A stretch of DNA of 64,000 bases from Vibrio sp. NTOU-M3 (GTDB lineage Bacteria; Pseudomonadota; Gammaproteobacteria; Enterobacterales; Vibrionaceae). Numbering within the stretch: the first letter of the stretch is position 1; the number at the start of each line of letters is the position of its first letter. The DNA lies in the NCBI RefSeq assembly GCF_040869035.1, contig NZ_CP162100.1, positions 2,356,001-2,420,000 on the forward strand, read 5' to 3'. The notes under the pieces are model-generated. The model had not been told where the DNA came from and did no database searches. It saw nothing but the letters and a program-made list of their open reading frames with translations. Shown piece by piece: positions 28,939 through 39,216 of this stretch. Made by a program: the position numbers and the translations under genes.

Positions 28939-28957
28939 GCCGACCCTCTGGATCGGC
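28939..28957 (-). other. Hairpin between sdhB and sucA
   Basis: Inverted repeat GCCGATCC / GGGTCGGC (one G-U pair) with a 3-base loop and no real T tail. It may be an mRNA-stabilising or weakly attenuating structure in the 92-bp gap. Confidence 0.4.
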
Positions 28958-28973
28958 AATTTGTTTTATTAAA

Positions 28974-29684
28974 TTAAATCGAACGATTAACCAGCATACT
29001 CTTAATATGACCAATAGCTTTCGTCGGATTTAGTCCCTTAGGACAAACACTTACACAATTCATGATGCTATGGCAACGAAAAACGCTAAATGCATCGTCT
29101 AAATCTGACAAACGTTCATCCGTAGCCGTATCTCGACTATCAATTAGCCATCGGTAAGCAGCTAGTAAGCCCGCAGGCCCAATAAACTTATCAGGATTCC
29201 ACCAGAATGAAGGACACGATGTGGTGCAGCACGCACACATGATACATTCGTATAAACCATCTAAATGGGCGCGCTCATCTGGCGATTGCAGATTTTCTCG
29301 CGATGGTGGCAATTTGTCATCATCGATTAGGAACGGTTTTACTTTCGCGTAATTATCGTAAAACTGAGTCATATCAACGATGAGATCACGTACCACAGGT
29401 AAACCCGGTAGTGGGCGAATGACAATCTTGTCACCCTGCAATGCAGATAGCGGTGTGATACATGCTAGGCCGTTTTTACCATTCATATTTAGGCCGTCAG
29501 AACCACATACGCCTTCACGGCAGGAACGACGGAACGCGATGCTCGGATCTTGCTCTTTTAGCAGAATCAGCGCATCCAGAACCATCATGTCTGAGCCTTC
29601 TTCCACGTCAAGAATGTAATCCTTCATGTAAGGTTTAGTGTCCACATCCGGATTGTAGCGGTATAAAGAGAAGTTCAATTTCAT
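28974..29684 (-). CDS. sdhB: Succinate dehydrogenase iron-sulfur subunit
   Basis: Electron-transfer subunit of succinate:quinone oxidoreductase, 236 aa. The [2Fe-2S] ligands lie in SCREGVCGSDGLNMNG, and the [4Fe-4S] and [3Fe-4S] ligands in CIMCACCTTSCPSFWWN and CHSIMNCVSVCPKGLNP. The ATG at 29684 is preferred, because GGAGG sits 8 bases upstream; another ATG six bases earlier is too near that site. It starts 15 bp after sdhA. Confidence 0.97.
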   Translation of the reverse strand: MKLNFSLYRYNPDVDTKPYMKDYILDVEEGSDMMVLDALILLKEQDPSIAFRRSCREGVCGSDGLNMNGKNGLACITPLSALQGDKIVIRPLPGLPVVRDLIVDMTQFYDNYAKVKPFLIDDDKLPPSRENLQSPDERAHLDGLYECIMCACCTTSCPSFWWNPDKFIGPAGLLAAYRWLIDSRDTATDERLSDLDDAFSVFRCHSIMNCVSVCPKGLNPTKAIGHIKSMLVNRSI

Positions 29685-29699
29685 GGTCATATCCTCCCT

Positions 29700-31466
29700 T
29701 TAGTAAGTACGTACTTTCGGCGGGAAAGCTTCACGATGCACTGGCGTCATGTTTACATCACGCTTCGTCATCGCTTCCGTTTCCGGATTGTAGATAGAGT
29801 GGCATAGCCAGTTTTCATCATCACGCTCTGGGAAGTCGAAGCGAGCATGTGCACCACGGCTTTCAGTACGGTAGTTAGCCGCCACTGCTGTTGAGAACGC
29901 AGTTTCCATCAAGTTATCTAACTCTAGACATTCAATGCGTTGCGTGTTGAATTCAGAAGACTTATCAGCAAGGTGTGCATCCTGTAGACGCTCACGAATC
30001 ACTTTTAGCTCTTCTAGACCTGTTGCCATTGCATCGCCTTCACGGAACACCGAGAAACTATTTTGCATGCAAGATTGCAGATCTTTACGGATTTGAACTG
30101 GGTCTTCACCACCAGTGCTGTTTTCCCAACGCATAGTACGCGCTAGAGATGCTTCAATATCAGATTCTGTCGCAGGGCGAGCTTCAGCTTGTGCAGCCAA
30201 TGTTTCGCCAAGGTGTAAACCTGTCGCGCGACCGAATACCACAAGGTCAAGCAGTGAGTTACCACCCAGACGGTTTGCACCGTGTACTGATACCGACGCG
30301 ATTTCACCACACGCGTATAGACCTTGAACTTCAACGTCATTGCCGTCAGCAGTCTGCTTGATTGCTTGACCTGAAACTTGTGTTGGAACACCGCCCATCA
30401 TGTAGTGACAGGTTGGGATTACTGGAATTGGCTCTTTCACTGGGTCCACGTGTGCGAATGTACGCGAAAGCTCACAGATACCTGGTAGACGAGATTCAAG
30501 AACGTCTTTACCTAGGTGATCCAGTTTCAGCTTGATGTGCGGACCCCAAGGACCATCACAGCCGCGGCCTTCACGGATTTCAATCATCATTGAACGCGCT
30601 ACTACGTCACGACCTGCAAGGTCTTTCGCGTTTGGTGCGTAACGTTCCATGAAGCGCTCACCGTCTTTATTTAGAAGGTAACCACCTTCACCACGACAAC
30701 CTTCTGTAACAAGAACACCTGCACCAGCGATACCAGTTGGATGGAACTGCCACATTTCCATGTCTTGCATTGGAACGCCAGCACGAAGTGCCATACCAAC
30801 ACCATCACCAGTATTGATGTGTGCGTTCGTTGTTGACGCGTAGATACGACCTGCACCACCTGTTGCTAGAATGGTTGCTTTCGATTTGAAGTAACAAATC
30901 TCGCCCGTTTCCATACAGATAGCGGTACAACCCATGATCGCGCCATCTTGGTTTTTCACCAAGTCTAGTGCGTACCATTCAGAGAAAATAGTTGTCTTGT
31001 GTTTTACATTTTGTTGGTAAAGCGTATGAAGAAGTGCGTGACCTGTACGGTCTGCCGCAGCTGCTGTACGAGCCGCTTGCTCACCACCAAACTCTTTTGA
31101 CTGACCACCAAACGGACGTTGGTAAATTGTACCGTTATCAAAGCGAGAGAATGGAAGACCCATTTTCTCGAGTTCGATTACTGACTCCGGACCGTTTTTA
31201 CACATGTACTCGATTGCATTTTGATCACCAATGTAGTCCGAACCTTTTACGGTGTCGTACATGTGCCATTGCCAATTATCCTGATGCGAGTTACCAAGCG
31301 CAACGGTGATGCCACCCTGCGCAGAAACAGTATGAGAACGAGTTGGAAAAACTTTAGATAGCAAAGCACAAGATAAGCCTTGCTCTGATATTTGTAGTGC
31401 AGCGCGCATACCTGCACCACCAGCGCCGATAACCACGGCATCAAATTCACGAACTGGAATAGTCAC
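29700..31466 (-). CDS. sdhA: Succinate dehydrogenase flavoprotein subunit
   Basis: Catalytic subunit of succinate dehydrogenase, 588 aa, oxidising succinate to fumarate and carrying covalent FAD. The dinucleotide motif is [15 protein letters not shown] near the N-terminus; the flavin-linked histidine is in [11 protein letters not shown]; the active-site region includes [11 protein letters not shown], and [19 protein letters not shown] lies further on. It begins directly after the sdhD stop (adjacent bases), so it is tightly coupled. Confidence 0.98.
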   Translation of the reverse strand: MTIPVREFDAVVIGAGGAGMRAALQISEQGLSCALLSKVFPTRSHTVSAQGGITVALGNSHQDNWQWHMYDTVKGSDYIGDQNAIEYMCKNGPESVIELEKMGLPFSRFDNGTIYQRPFGGQSKEFGGEQAARTAAAADRTGHALLHTLYQQNVKHKTTIFSEWYALDLVKNQDGAIMGCTAICMETGEICYFKSKATILATGGAGRIYASTTNAHINTGDGVGMALRAGVPMQDMEMWQFHPTGIAGAGVLVTEGCRGEGGYLLNKDGERFMERYAPNAKDLAGRDVVARSMMIEIREGRGCDGPWGPHIKLKLDHLGKDVLESRLPGICELSRTFAHVDPVKEPIPVIPTCHYMMGGVPTQVSGQAIKQTADGNDVEVQGLYACGEIASVSVHGANRLGGNSLLDLVVFGRATGLHLGETLAAQAEARPATESDIEASLARTMRWENSTGGEDPVQIRKDLQSCMQNSFSVFREGDAMATGLEELKVIRERLQDAHLADKSSEFNTQRIECLELDNLMETAFSTAVAANYRTESRGAHARFDFPERDDENWLCHSIYNPETEAMTKRDVNMTPVHREAFPPKVRTY

Positions 31467-31811
31467 TTACGCACCCCACAAAATAAACAGACCAGAGAAG
31501 AAATAACCCAATAGCACGGCTATCACACTTAATTGAAGTGCACCTCGTAGCTTGGTGCACTTGATGTAATCAGTTAGCACTTGCCACAAGCCAATCCAGG
31601 CATGAATTAAAACGGAAGCCAAAGCAAGCATGGTAAATACTTTAGTAAAAGTACCACCAAAGAATTGGGTCCAAGATGCGTAAGAGATATCAGTGAACGC
31701 ACAGAAGCTCACTAAATAGATAGTGTATAACGTCATAATGATGGCTGTTGCACGGATCAATAGGAAATCATGCACACCATTACGACCAAAAGAGGAAACG
31801 TGTTTTACCAT
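31467..31811 (-). CDS. sdhD: Succinate dehydrogenase membrane anchor SdhD
   Basis: Heme- and quinone-site membrane subunit, 114 aa, with three hydrophobic helices (about residues 16-38, 52-75, 90-113). It starts with MVKHVSSFGRNGVHDFLLIRATA, a family signature, and has the heme-ligand region in SVLIHAWIGLWQVLTDYIK. It overlaps the end of sdhC by 7 bases. Confidence 0.96.
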   Translation of the reverse strand: MVKHVSSFGRNGVHDFLLIRATAIIMTLYTIYLVSFCAFTDISYASWTQFFGGTFTKVFTMLALASVLIHAWIGLWQVLTDYIKCTKLRGALQLSVIAVLLGYFFSGLFILWGA

Positions 31812-32197
31812 ACCATAATCCCCGCCAATAACGATAAAACTGCCGTCGCACCAAATGCCACTTTGGCACTCAATGCTCCTGACTCAAGTTCTTCAAAATG
31901 ACCGAGATCCATTAGCAAGTGGCGAATACCACCCGCAATATGATAGGCCAAAGCAGTTAGTATTCCCCAAAGAATTAGCTTCACAAAAAAACCATCGACA
32001 ATATCGCTGGCTTCCATGAACCCAACAGGGGATGACAGAGAAATGGACAGCAACCATAACAAAATACCTAGCGCTACAAACGTGATTACACCAGATACCC
32101 GGTGTAATATTGATGCGATTGCAGTGATAGGAAAGCGAATGGTCTGTAGATCTAGATTTACAGGTCTTGACTTTCTTTCTTTCACGGGCTTGCTCAC
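31805..32197 (-). CDS. sdhC: Succinate dehydrogenase cytochrome b556 subunit SdhC
   Basis: First gene of the sdhCDAB-suc group, 130 aa, three transmembrane helices. RPVNLDLQTIRFPITAIASI and LHRVSGVITF at the N-terminus and ALAYHIAGGIRHLLMDLGH, with a heme-ligand histidine, are typical. Translation starts at GTG (32197) preceded by GGAG. The 396-bp gap to divergent gltA holds the shared control region. Confidence 0.96.
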   Translation of the reverse strand: MSKPVKERKSRPVNLDLQTIRFPITAIASILHRVSGVITFVALGILLWLLSISLSSPVGFMEASDIVDGFFVKLILWGILTALAYHIAGGIRHLLMDLGHFEELESGALSAKVAFGATAVLSLLAGIMVW

Positions 32198-32593
32198 TCA
32201 GCTCCATTGAGCATTTATTGTTATAAACGAAATTTGGCTGCAAACTTACAAAAGTTAACATTTATTTAACAAGAAAACCCTCAAATCGGGCCGGTTAATT
32301 GTAAAACACTTGTTAACAAACAAGGAAAGAAACGTCACCTCACATTTGTTTCAAGCCTTGAATTTATAAGGTTTCCCCCAAAATTTACAGCGTCACTATA
32401 AGACTAGCAACATTCTAATACAATTGATGTAACATTTTTTGCTACACAGAACAGATTTTTAACTTTATGCGCATAAAAAATCAAAACAAGTGCACACATC
32501 AGCGGAGAAAAATTGACTTTGTTAACGAACCAACGTACAAAAATGGCACATAAACATCCTGGACGGATTAAATAATAAACAAAGGAGATTGTT
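32198..32593. other. gltA-sdhC divergent regulatory region
   Basis: 396 bp without a gene, AT-rich, lying between the divergent gltA and sdhC genes. It contains an ArcA-type direct repeat (32254-32270) and further GTTAA pentamers at 32294-32298 and 32312-32316. I see no convincing -35/-10 pair. Confidence 0.6.
32254..32270 (-). promoter_or_regulatory. Candidate ArcA-binding direct repeat
   Basis: On the minus strand two GTTAA pentamers start 11 bp apart (GTTAAATAAATGTTAAC), the spacing known for ArcA sites. ArcA represses sdh and gltA in anaerobic enterics, so the position before sdhC makes sense. Confidence 0.5.
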
Positions 32594-33883
32594 ATGGCAG
32601 ATAAGAAAGCGACCCTTCATATTGAAGGTAAAGCGCCAATCGAACTGCCGATTATGGACGGGACTATTGGCCCGCAAGTAATCGATGTTCGAAAACTGGG
32701 AGCAAATGGATTTTTTACTTTTGACCCTGGTTTTCTTGCCACTGCATCTTGTGAATCTCAAATCACCTACATCGATGGCGCTAAGGGCGTGTTACTGCAC
32801 CGAGGCTTTCCAATCGATCAGTTAGCAAATAACGCTGACTACTTAGAAGTTTGTTACATTCTTCTTTACGGTGAAGCCCCTACTCGTGAGCAATACGAAA
32901 AATTTAAAACGACGGTTACCCGCCACACAATGGTCCATGAGCAAATTGCTAGCTTCTTCCACGGATTCCGCCGTGATGCGCACCCAATGGCTGTAATGTG
33001 TGGTGTTGTTGGTGCTCTAGCCGCGTTTTACCATGATTCCCTAGATATCCATAACGATACGCACCGTGAAATCGCTGCTTATCGTTTACTATCAAAGATG
33101 CCTACCTTGGCTGCGATGTGTTACAAATACTCTATCGGCCAACCATTCATTTATCCACGTAATGACCTAAGTTACGCAGAAAACTTCCTTCACATGATGT
33201 TTGCAAACCCTTGTGAGGAATACGAAGTGAATCCTGTGGTTGCACGTGCTATGGATAAGATTTTCACGCTTCACGCAGACCACGAGCAAAATGCTTCCAC
33301 TTCAACGGTTCGATTAGCTGGATCTTCTGGTGCAAACCCATTTGCATGTATTGCTGCTGGTATTGCGTCTCTGTGGGGTCCTGCACACGGTGGTGCAAAC
33401 GAAGCGTGTCTGAAGATGCTTGAAGAGATCGGCAGTGTAGATAACATTCCTGAGTACGTAGAGCGTGCGAAAGACAAAGATGACCCATTCCGTCTAATGG
33501 GCTTTGGGCACCGTGTTTATAAGAACTACGACCCTCGTGCAACAGTAATGCGGGAAGCTTGTCACGAAGTGCTTAAGGAACTTAATATCCAAGATCCACT
33601 TTTAGATGTGGCAATGGAGCTTGAGCGAATTGCACTCTCTGATGAATATTTCGTAGAGAAGAAACTATACCCGAATGTTGATTTCTACTCGGGAATCATT
33701 TTAAAAGCGATTGGTATTCCTGTCTCTATGTTCACAGTGATCTTTGCTATGTCTCGTACAATTGGATGGATCGCCCACTGGAATGAAATGCATAGTGATC
33801 CAGGCAACCGAATTGGCCGCCCTCGCCAGCTTTACACGGGTGAAACACAGCGTGAGTTTTCACCACTTCACGAACGTGAATAA
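32594..33883 (+). CDS. gltA: Citrate synthase
   Basis: Condenses acetyl-CoA and oxaloacetate, entering the TCA cycle; 429 aa, the hexameric type II (NADH-sensitive) bacterial form by length and similarity. Active-site segments: [37 protein letters not shown] (catalytic His) and [15 protein letters not shown] (His and Asp region). AAAGGAG precedes the ATG. It is divergent from sdhC, as in E. coli. Confidence 0.98.
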   Translation: MADKKATLHIEGKAPIELPIMDGTIGPQVIDVRKLGANGFFTFDPGFLATASCESQITYIDGAKGVLLHRGFPIDQLANNADYLEVCYILLYGEAPTREQYEKFKTTVTRHTMVHEQIASFFHGFRRDAHPMAVMCGVVGALAAFYHDSLDIHNDTHREIAAYRLLSKMPTLAAMCYKYSIGQPFIYPRNDLSYAENFLHMMFANPCEEYEVNPVVARAMDKIFTLHADHEQNASTSTVRLAGSSGANPFACIAAGIASLWGPAHGGANEACLKMLEEIGSVDNIPEYVERAKDKDDPFRLMGFGHRVYKNYDPRATVMREACHEVLKELNIQDPLLDVAMELERIALSDEYFVEKKLYPNVDFYSGIILKAIGIPVSMFTVIFAMSRTIGWIAHWNEMHSDPGNRIGRPRQLYTGETQREFSPLHERE

Positions 33884-33898
33884 GTAGCTAACAGTATG

Positions 33899-33936
33899 AA
33901 AAAAGGGTTGAGACTCGCATCTCAACCCTTTTTTAT
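33899..33936. terminator. Bidirectional terminator between gltA and ybgI
   Basis: Twelve-base-pair stem AAAAGGGTTGAG / CTCAACCCTTTT with an 8-base loop, with A and T runs on the two sides. Confidence 0.88.
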
Positions 33937-33955
33937 TGCGCAAAATCCAACTTGT

Positions 33956-34714
33956 TTATACTGGGTTATCGATATCAATAAATTCAACTTCAAGGTCATG
34001 CTCTCTTACTAACCATTCTCCCAGAGCTTTAATACCGTAACGTTCCGTTGCGTGGTGACCAGCTGAAAAGTAATGAATATCCAACTCACGAGCGGTGTAA
34101 GTCGTACGTTCTGAGATCTCTCCCGAAATAAACGCATCTAATCCATGCTGAGTAGCTAGCTCAATGAAATCCTGACCTCCGCCAGTGCACCAACCGACTG
34201 TCTCTATCATTTTATCCGCATTTTCAGGTGCAATATGTAGGGGTTCACGGTTTAATACTAGATTGATTTTGTTAGCAAACTCAGCACCTGTCATCGCTTG
34301 CTTTAAACGACCAAACATAGCAACTGATTGAGGGTGGCCTTCAAGCCCGCCTTCCACTTCAATTTCCAATAAACGTGCAAGTTCTGCGTTATTACCAAGT
34401 TCAGGGTGAATATCTAACGGTAAGTGGTACCCGTACAGGTTGATATCATTTTTAATCAAACTACGGATACGCTTTCCTTTCATGCCACGAATTGGCTCAG
34501 GTTCACCTTTCCAAAAATAGCCGTGATGAACAAGCAATGCATCTGCTTCCAACTCGATAGCTTTATCGATCAGTGCTTGCGAAGCAGTTACACCCGTAAT
34601 AATACGTTTGATTTCTGATTTACCCTCAACTTGTATACCATTTGGAGCATAGTCTTTGATAAGTTGCGGCGACAGTTTCTCGTTGAGGATCTTTTCCAGA
34701 TGTAAATTGTTCAT
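33956..34714 (-). CDS. ybgI: Nif3-like dinuclear metal protein YbgI
   Basis: Member of the Nif3/YbgI family (GTP cyclohydrolase 1 type 2-like fold), 252 aa; the biochemical role is not firmly known. Metal-binding histidines are in LLVHHGYFWKG, DINLYGYHLPLD and AGHHATERYG, with an acidic ligand near the C-terminus. The ATG at 34714 (MNNLHLEKILNEKL) matches E. coli YbgI and has GGAAG upstream; a start 10 residues earlier is less likely. Confidence 0.94.
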   Translation of the reverse strand: MNNLHLEKILNEKLSPQLIKDYAPNGIQVEGKSEIKRIITGVTASQALIDKAIELEADALLVHHGYFWKGEPEPIRGMKGKRIRSLIKNDINLYGYHLPLDIHPELGNNAELARLLEIEVEGGLEGHPQSVAMFGRLKQAMTGAEFANKINLVLNREPLHIAPENADKMIETVGWCTGGGQDFIELATQHGLDAFISGEISERTTYTARELDIHYFSAGHHATERYGIKALGEWLVREHDLEVEFIDIDNPV

Positions 34715-34846
34715 TATTACTTCCAATACTTGTGGCTTGACCAAAGTGTATATCGAACCGTAATCAGGATGCCAGTTGTCAGATCCCCAACTTGAATAAA
34801 TTTCGATACAATAAAAAGGCTTTCAGAGTGATAACAAGGATAATGG

Positions 34847-35599
34847 ATGAATTCGCTACAACGTTTCTACCAATGGATTGCAAACACGCCTCCACTATTT
34901 AAACTCAAATCTCCTTTTGCCACTGTTGAAGAGATTCCCAGTCACCCCTTACCAGAAGATGAAAATTATAATGGTAATCCTCGACTTGGTTTTCTATACC
35001 AACACCTTTGCACCAAGCTGCTAACTAGCTCACCTCGATATGAATTGATTGCTGAAGAAATTCAACTCAATGACGCGACTGGACGCACAATTGGTGCTGT
35101 CGACTTGATCCTGAAAAATCTGGAAACCAATCAACACGAACACTGGGAAGTGGCAATTAAGTTCTACTTATTACATGAAGGTATTTGGTATGGACCGAAT
35201 GCTCACGATCAGCTACATAAAAAGCTCGATCGCATGCTGACCCACCAACTAAAAATGAGTCAGAGAGATGAATTCCGTCAACAACTGCCTTTGGGGAGCA
35301 TGCCGAGCGAACATTTACTGATACAGGGACGCCTTTACATCAACCCTTTCTCAACGGAACCATTGCCGACAAGCTGTCTGGGTTACGAGTTAGACTCTAA
35401 CCAAATATCTGGTTATTGGTGCTATCAAAATCAATGGGATCTAATTAAAGAGCCGCTCTACGCTGTTTCTAAACCATTATGGGCAATAGGTAATAATGAG
35501 TTCTTGGAACCCATAGATAAGCCATCAAACCGGTTCATTCATGCTCAGACTAAGAGCGGGCAATTCTGGTTTGTCGTACCGGATACTTGGCCGAATTAA
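34847..35599 (+). CDS. DUF1853 family protein
   Basis: 250-aa cytoplasmic protein of the DUF1853 family, function unknown. The stretch AVDLILKNLETNQHEHWEVAIKFYL has the D...ExK pattern (Asp, then Glu-Val-Ala-Ile-Lys) seen in PD-(D/E)XK-type nucleases, and the genome neighbourhood gives no further clue; nuclease activity is only a possibility. AAGGA lies 7 bases before the ATG at 34847; an ATG four bases earlier is in another frame. Divergent from ybgI. Confidence 0.8.
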   Translation: MNSLQRFYQWIANTPPLFKLKSPFATVEEIPSHPLPEDENYNGNPRLGFLYQHLCTKLLTSSPRYELIAEEIQLNDATGRTIGAVDLILKNLETNQHEHWEVAIKFYLLHEGIWYGPNAHDQLHKKLDRMLTHQLKMSQRDEFRQQLPLGSMPSEHLLIQGRLYINPFSTEPLPTSCLGYELDSNQISGYWCYQNQWDLIKEPLYAVSKPLWAIGNNEFLEPIDKPSNRFIHAQTKSGQFWFVVPDTWPN

Positions 35600-35654
35600 A
35601 AGCGGAGTACAACGCTCTATAATCCTAAAGAATACGCTCTGTTTGAGTTTCCAT

Positions 35655-35690
35655 AAAAAAGGGCCGACACTCGGTCAGCCCTTTTTAAAA
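35655..35690. terminator. Terminator between DUF1853 gene and pgm
   Basis: Hairpin AAAAAGGGCCGAC / GGTCAGCCCTTTTT with one bulge, flanked by A and T runs, between converging genes. Confidence 0.75.
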
Positions 35691-35705
35691 CCTTAATCGT
35701 TCAAA

Positions 35706-37352
35706 TTACAGACCAGCGGCTGCAAACACTTGATTAACGATTTCTTGTGCTTCTGCTTCGATTTGTTTTAGGTGTTCTTCACCTTTGAAGCTTTCACAGT
35801 AAATTTTGTAGATGTCTTCTGTTCCAGATGGACGAGCAGCGAACCAACCATTAGCTGTCGTTACTTTTAGACCACCGATTGCAGCACCGTTACCTGGAGC
35901 GTGCGTCAGGCGAGCCGTAATTGCATCGCCGGCCAGTGTTTCAGCCGCAACCATTTCAGCAGACAGTTTCTTCAATACGTCTTTTTGAGGGCCGTTCGCT
36001 ACAGCTTGAATGCGGTTGTACTTAGATTCGCCGTGCTTCGCCGCAAGCTCTTCGTAGTATTCTTGTGGGTTCTTACCTGTAACGGCAGTGATTTCAGCCG
36101 CTAGAAGACATAGTAAAATACCATCTTTGTCAGTTGACCAAGGCGTACCATCTTTACGAAGGAAAGATGCACCTGCACTTTCTTCACCGCCGAAGCCAAA
36201 CTTACCAGTGTAAAGGCCATCAACAAACCATTTGAAACCTACAGGCACTTCGCACAGCTCACGACCTAGATCCGCAACAACACGGTCAATCAGTGCACTT
36301 GATACAAGCGTTTTACCAACGGCAACCTCTTTGCCCCACGCGTCACGATGACGGTATAGGTAATCGATACAAACCGCTAAGAAGTGGTTAGGGTTCATTA
36401 AACCTTTTGGCGTTACTATACCGTGACGGTCATAATCCGGGTCATTACCAAATGCTAAATCGTATTCGTCTTTCAGAGCCAATAGACCTGCCATTGCGTA
36501 CGGAGAAGAACAGTCCATACGTACAACGCCATCTTTATCTAGAGACATGAATTGGAAAGAAGGATCAATCGCTTCACTCACTAGTGTCAGATCTAGGTTG
36601 TATGCCTGACCAATCTGACGCCAGTAATCGATGCCGCTGCCACCCAATGGATCAACACCAATCTTCAGATTTGCTTTTTGGATAGCTTCCATGTCGATAA
36701 CGTTTACTAGGTCATCTATGTATGGCTTCACTAAATCCATTTCAACAAATAACTCTGATGCTTTAGCTTCTGCTAGTGGAAGACGCTTAACACCCTGCAA
36801 GCCTTCAGCAATTAGCGCATTTGCACGATCTTCGATAGCTTGAGTCAGTTCTGCTTCTGCTGGACCACCGTGAGTTGGGTTGTATTTAATACCGCCGTCT
36901 TGAGGTGGGTTGTGTGATGGCGTAATTACAATGCCATCAGCTTTATCATCATGCTTGATGTTATAAGTCAGAATCGCGTGTGAAATACCTGGTGTTGGGG
37001 TGTAGCCATTATCTTGTTGAACGATGACCTTTACACCATTTGCAATCAATACTTCAATTACGCTTGAGAATGCAGGCTCAGACAACGCATGCGTATCCTT
37101 ACCAACAAACAAAGGACCTGTCGTACCTTGCTCTGCACGAACTTCAGCAACCGCTTGAGCAATAGCTAAGATATGATTCTCATTAAATGTTGCTTTATCT
37201 GCCGTACCACGATGTCCTGAGGTACCAAACTCTACTTTATGAGCAGGGTTTGAAGGTTCTGGTTGAAGAAGAAAATAATTAGAAACCAAAGCTGGGATGT
37301 TATGCAGATCTTGTTGCTGCGCTTTCTGTCCCGCTCTTGGGTGCATAGCCAT
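35706..37352 (-). CDS. pgm: Phosphoglucomutase (alpha-D-glucose)
   Basis: Interconverts glucose-1-phosphate and glucose-6-phosphate for glycogen and nucleotide-sugar synthesis; 548 aa. The phosphoserine loop is [16 protein letters not shown], the metal loop is [13 protein letters not shown], the sugar loop includes [14 protein letters not shown], and the phosphate-binding loop near the C-terminus is [13 protein letters not shown]. It lies behind seqA as in E. coli, but a strong terminator sits in between. Confidence 0.97.
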   Translation of the reverse strand: MAMHPRAGQKAQQQDLHNIPALVSNYFLLQPEPSNPAHKVEFGTSGHRGTADKATFNENHILAIAQAVAEVRAEQGTTGPLFVGKDTHALSEPAFSSVIEVLIANGVKVIVQQDNGYTPTPGISHAILTYNIKHDDKADGIVITPSHNPPQDGGIKYNPTHGGPAEAELTQAIEDRANALIAEGLQGVKRLPLAEAKASELFVEMDLVKPYIDDLVNVIDMEAIQKANLKIGVDPLGGSGIDYWRQIGQAYNLDLTLVSEAIDPSFQFMSLDKDGVVRMDCSSPYAMAGLLALKDEYDLAFGNDPDYDRHGIVTPKGLMNPNHFLAVCIDYLYRHRDAWGKEVAVGKTLVSSALIDRVVADLGRELCEVPVGFKWFVDGLYTGKFGFGGEESAGASFLRKDGTPWSTDKDGILLCLLAAEITAVTGKNPQEYYEELAAKHGESKYNRIQAVANGPQKDVLKKLSAEMVAAETLAGDAITARLTHAPGNGAAIGGLKVTTANGWFAARPSGTEDIYKIYCESFKGEEHLKQIEAEAQEIVNQVFAAAGL

Positions 37353-37381
37353 GTCGACACCTTTCTTAAAATTAAGATTAG

Positions 37382-37428
37382 AAAAATAAAAAACCTCATA
37401 ACACTGTTTCTTACCTGTTATGAGGTTT
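37382..37428 (-). terminator. Terminator between seqA and pgm (minus strand)
   Basis: Long stem AAACCTCATAACA / TGTTATGAGGTTT with a 12-base loop and a TTTTTTATTTTTC tail on the minus strand, placed in the 89-bp gap after seqA. Confidence 0.82.
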
Positions 37429-37441
37429 AAATTAGTTCGGC

Positions 37442-37981
37442 TTAAATGGCATTGATGACCTTTTCGGCGAGGTCAGCAGGCAAACTCATTCGACCCATCA
37501 ATTGTTCTACCATCTGTCTTTTTCGACTGGTGTTATTGTTGGTAATAACCCAGAAAGGCGTGTTAGGAATCGACTTCGGCTTGGTCGTATTCCCACTTTC
37601 TAGTAACGTCTGCTCATTTTCAGCAAAATAAACGCGCTTACGCCCTTTAACTTGAGTTGCTTCAGCAAAACCGGCTGGATCAATTCGGTATAACGTTGAA
37701 AGCACCAACATAAAACGATCAATTGCTTTTTTCAGTCCAGCAAATTCATCTGAAATTAGCATCGAACGCATTTCTTTAACGGCATCAACCGACATTCTTT
37801 CCCCAGCATCTTTGCTAACCACAATACCTTGTGGCTCAACATTTTTTACCGGTTCCATAACTTGAACATCACCATCAACGTTCAATAAACGACGCAGAAT
37901 ATCTGAAGCACTCTCTCCGATATGTTGGGTTTGACTTGCGATGTAACGGTATAAATCCTCATCAACCTCAATTGTTTTCAT
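37442..37981 (-). CDS. seqA: Negative modulator of initiation of replication SeqA
   Basis: Binds hemimethylated GATC sites, sequesters oriC and organises new DNA; 179 aa. The N-terminal oligomerisation helix is [19 protein letters not shown] and the C-terminal DNA-binding domain (about 60-179) contains [16 protein letters not shown] and [18 protein letters not shown] minus-strand TATAAT at 38018-38023 is a likely -10 element. SeqA goes together with Dam methylation, typical of vibrios and enterics. Confidence 0.97.
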   Translation of the reverse strand: MKTIEVDEDLYRYIASQTQHIGESASDILRRLLNVDGDVQVMEPVKNVEPQGIVVSKDAGERMSVDAVKEMRSMLISDEFAGLKKAIDRFMLVLSTLYRIDPAGFAEATQVKGRKRVYFAENEQTLLESGNTTKPKSIPNTPFWVITNNNTSRKRQMVEQLMGRMSLPADLAEKVINAI

Positions 37982-38073
37982 TCGCTTTTCACAATCTCTA
38001 TGTTTAAACTCATGGGGATTATAGCGAGATCTTTTCTGATACTCTACGATAAACCAGTCACTAATAAGATAAA

Positions 38074-38838
38074 ATGTCGCAGCTTCTCAACTATAAACTT
38101 GAAGGTGAGGGTCACACCGTCGTATTGATCCATGGTCTATTTGGCAATCTAGACAATCTAGGGCTTTTGGCGCGTGAATTAAAAAAACGCTTTCAAGTAC
38201 TTAGCATTGATTTGCGCAATCACGGGCTTTCTTTCCACTCTGACAGTCACACATATCAGCAGCAAGCGGAAGATGTTCTCTCGCTATTGCAACATCTAAA
38301 CATCCAACAATGTTCTATTATCGGCCACTCTATGGGTGGAAAAGTGGCAATGAAAGTCACTGCCATGGCTCAACACATGGTCGATAAGTTGGTGGTATTA
38401 GATATGGCGCCAGTCGCTTATCACGTTGCAAGACATGATAACGTTATTCAAGGGCTAAAAGCAGTTCAACAAGCCCAACCTGCTCACCGAAAAGAGGCGT
38501 TAGAGATCTTAGCCCAACACATCGAAATGGAAGGTGTAAGACAGTTCCTCGGTAAATCCTTATATAAGAACCATGATCATTTTAGTTGGCGTTTCAATGT
38601 CGACAGTTTACAAAAGAACTATTGGGATATTCTTGATTGGGAGACAGTTCCACCAGTCAAAGTCCCCACCCTCTTTATTAAAGGCGGAGAGTCTGATTAC
38701 TTGACTGCTGAACATCAGCCGTTGGTAAAAAAACAATTTGTTAATGCAAAGGCGCATGTGATCTCAAATACTGGTCATTGGCTTCACGCAGAAAAACCAG
38801 CAGAAGTACTAAGGGCGATCACAAAGTTTTTCACTTAA
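38074..38838 (+). CDS. ybfF: Alpha/beta hydrolase YbfF (esterase)
   Basis: Cytoplasmic esterase, 254 aa, active on acyl thioesters in E. coli. Oxyanion segment VVLIHGLFGNLDNLG, nucleophile elbow in IIGHSMGGKVAMK, and catalytic histidine in ISNTGHWLHAEKP. It is divergent from seqA, the enteric arrangement (ybfF-seqA-pgm). About 110 bp separate it from the next gene, which has its own promoter. Confidence 0.94.
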   Translation: MSQLLNYKLEGEGHTVVLIHGLFGNLDNLGLLARELKKRFQVLSIDLRNHGLSFHSDSHTYQQQAEDVLSLLQHLNIQQCSIIGHSMGGKVAMKVTAMAQHMVDKLVVLDMAPVAYHVARHDNVIQGLKAVQQAQPAHRKEALEILAQHIEMEGVRQFLGKSLYKNHDHFSWRFNVDSLQKNYWDILDWETVPPVKVPTLFIKGGESDYLTAEHQPLVKKQFVNAKAHVISNTGHWLHAEKPAEVLRAITKFFT

Positions 38839-38887
38839 GCTTCTAAACGAGTTTTGACGAGAATAAGAAGTATCTACACCACATTCA

Positions 38888-38916
38888 TTAACTTTAGATG
38901 TTAACAATGGTATAGT
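38888..38916 (+). promoter_or_regulatory. Putative promoter of the DUF2788-fldA pair
   Basis: TTAACT and TATAGT separated by 17 bases, 32 bp before the DUF2788 ATG. Confidence 0.5.
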
Positions 38917-38947
38917 GCGCGCAAGTAAATTGGCATAAAGGGATCCC

Positions 38948-39169
38948 ATGCTTTACGACTATATGAATGTCCTCGAGTCTATTGGACTCGACCTGCTTTT
39001 TGCTGCTATTTTTTTCCTCATTGGTATGGCAATAAAAGATGTACTTAAAGCGGGGAACGTTCCGCCATTCGGGCGTCGTATTGTGTGGCTTGTCTTATTT
39101 CTGGGCTGTGCGGGTTTTATTGCGAAAGGTATAATCCAAATCAGCTGGGAAGGCACCGGATTAGGTTAA
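38948..39169 (+). CDS. DUF2788 family membrane protein
   Basis: 73-aa protein with two hydrophobic helices (about residues 14-31 and 44-64) around a short basic loop, GNVPPFGRR. It is a DUF2788 protein of unknown function, probably in the inner membrane. The gene is followed 47 bp downstream by fldA on the same strand, so the two are likely co-transcribed; the pairing with flavodoxin hints at a redox link but does not show one. Confidence 0.88.
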   Translation: MLYDYMNVLESIGLDLLFAAIFFLIGMAIKDVLKAGNVPPFGRRIVWLVLFLGCAGFIAKGIIQISWEGTGLG

Positions 39170-39216
39170 GCTATCCCGAAAAGCTAACAAATCACAATGT
39201 TAAAGGTAACGAATCT

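Noticed and set aside
31893..32261. 122-aa minus-strand frame over sdhC
   Set aside because: Out of frame with sdhC, which is an unambiguous match; this is an alternative-frame shadow.
39085..39216. Upstream extension of the fldA frame into the DUF2788 gene
   Set aside because: The extra residues have no flavodoxin similarity and the ATG at 39217 has a ribosome site and the family N-terminus.
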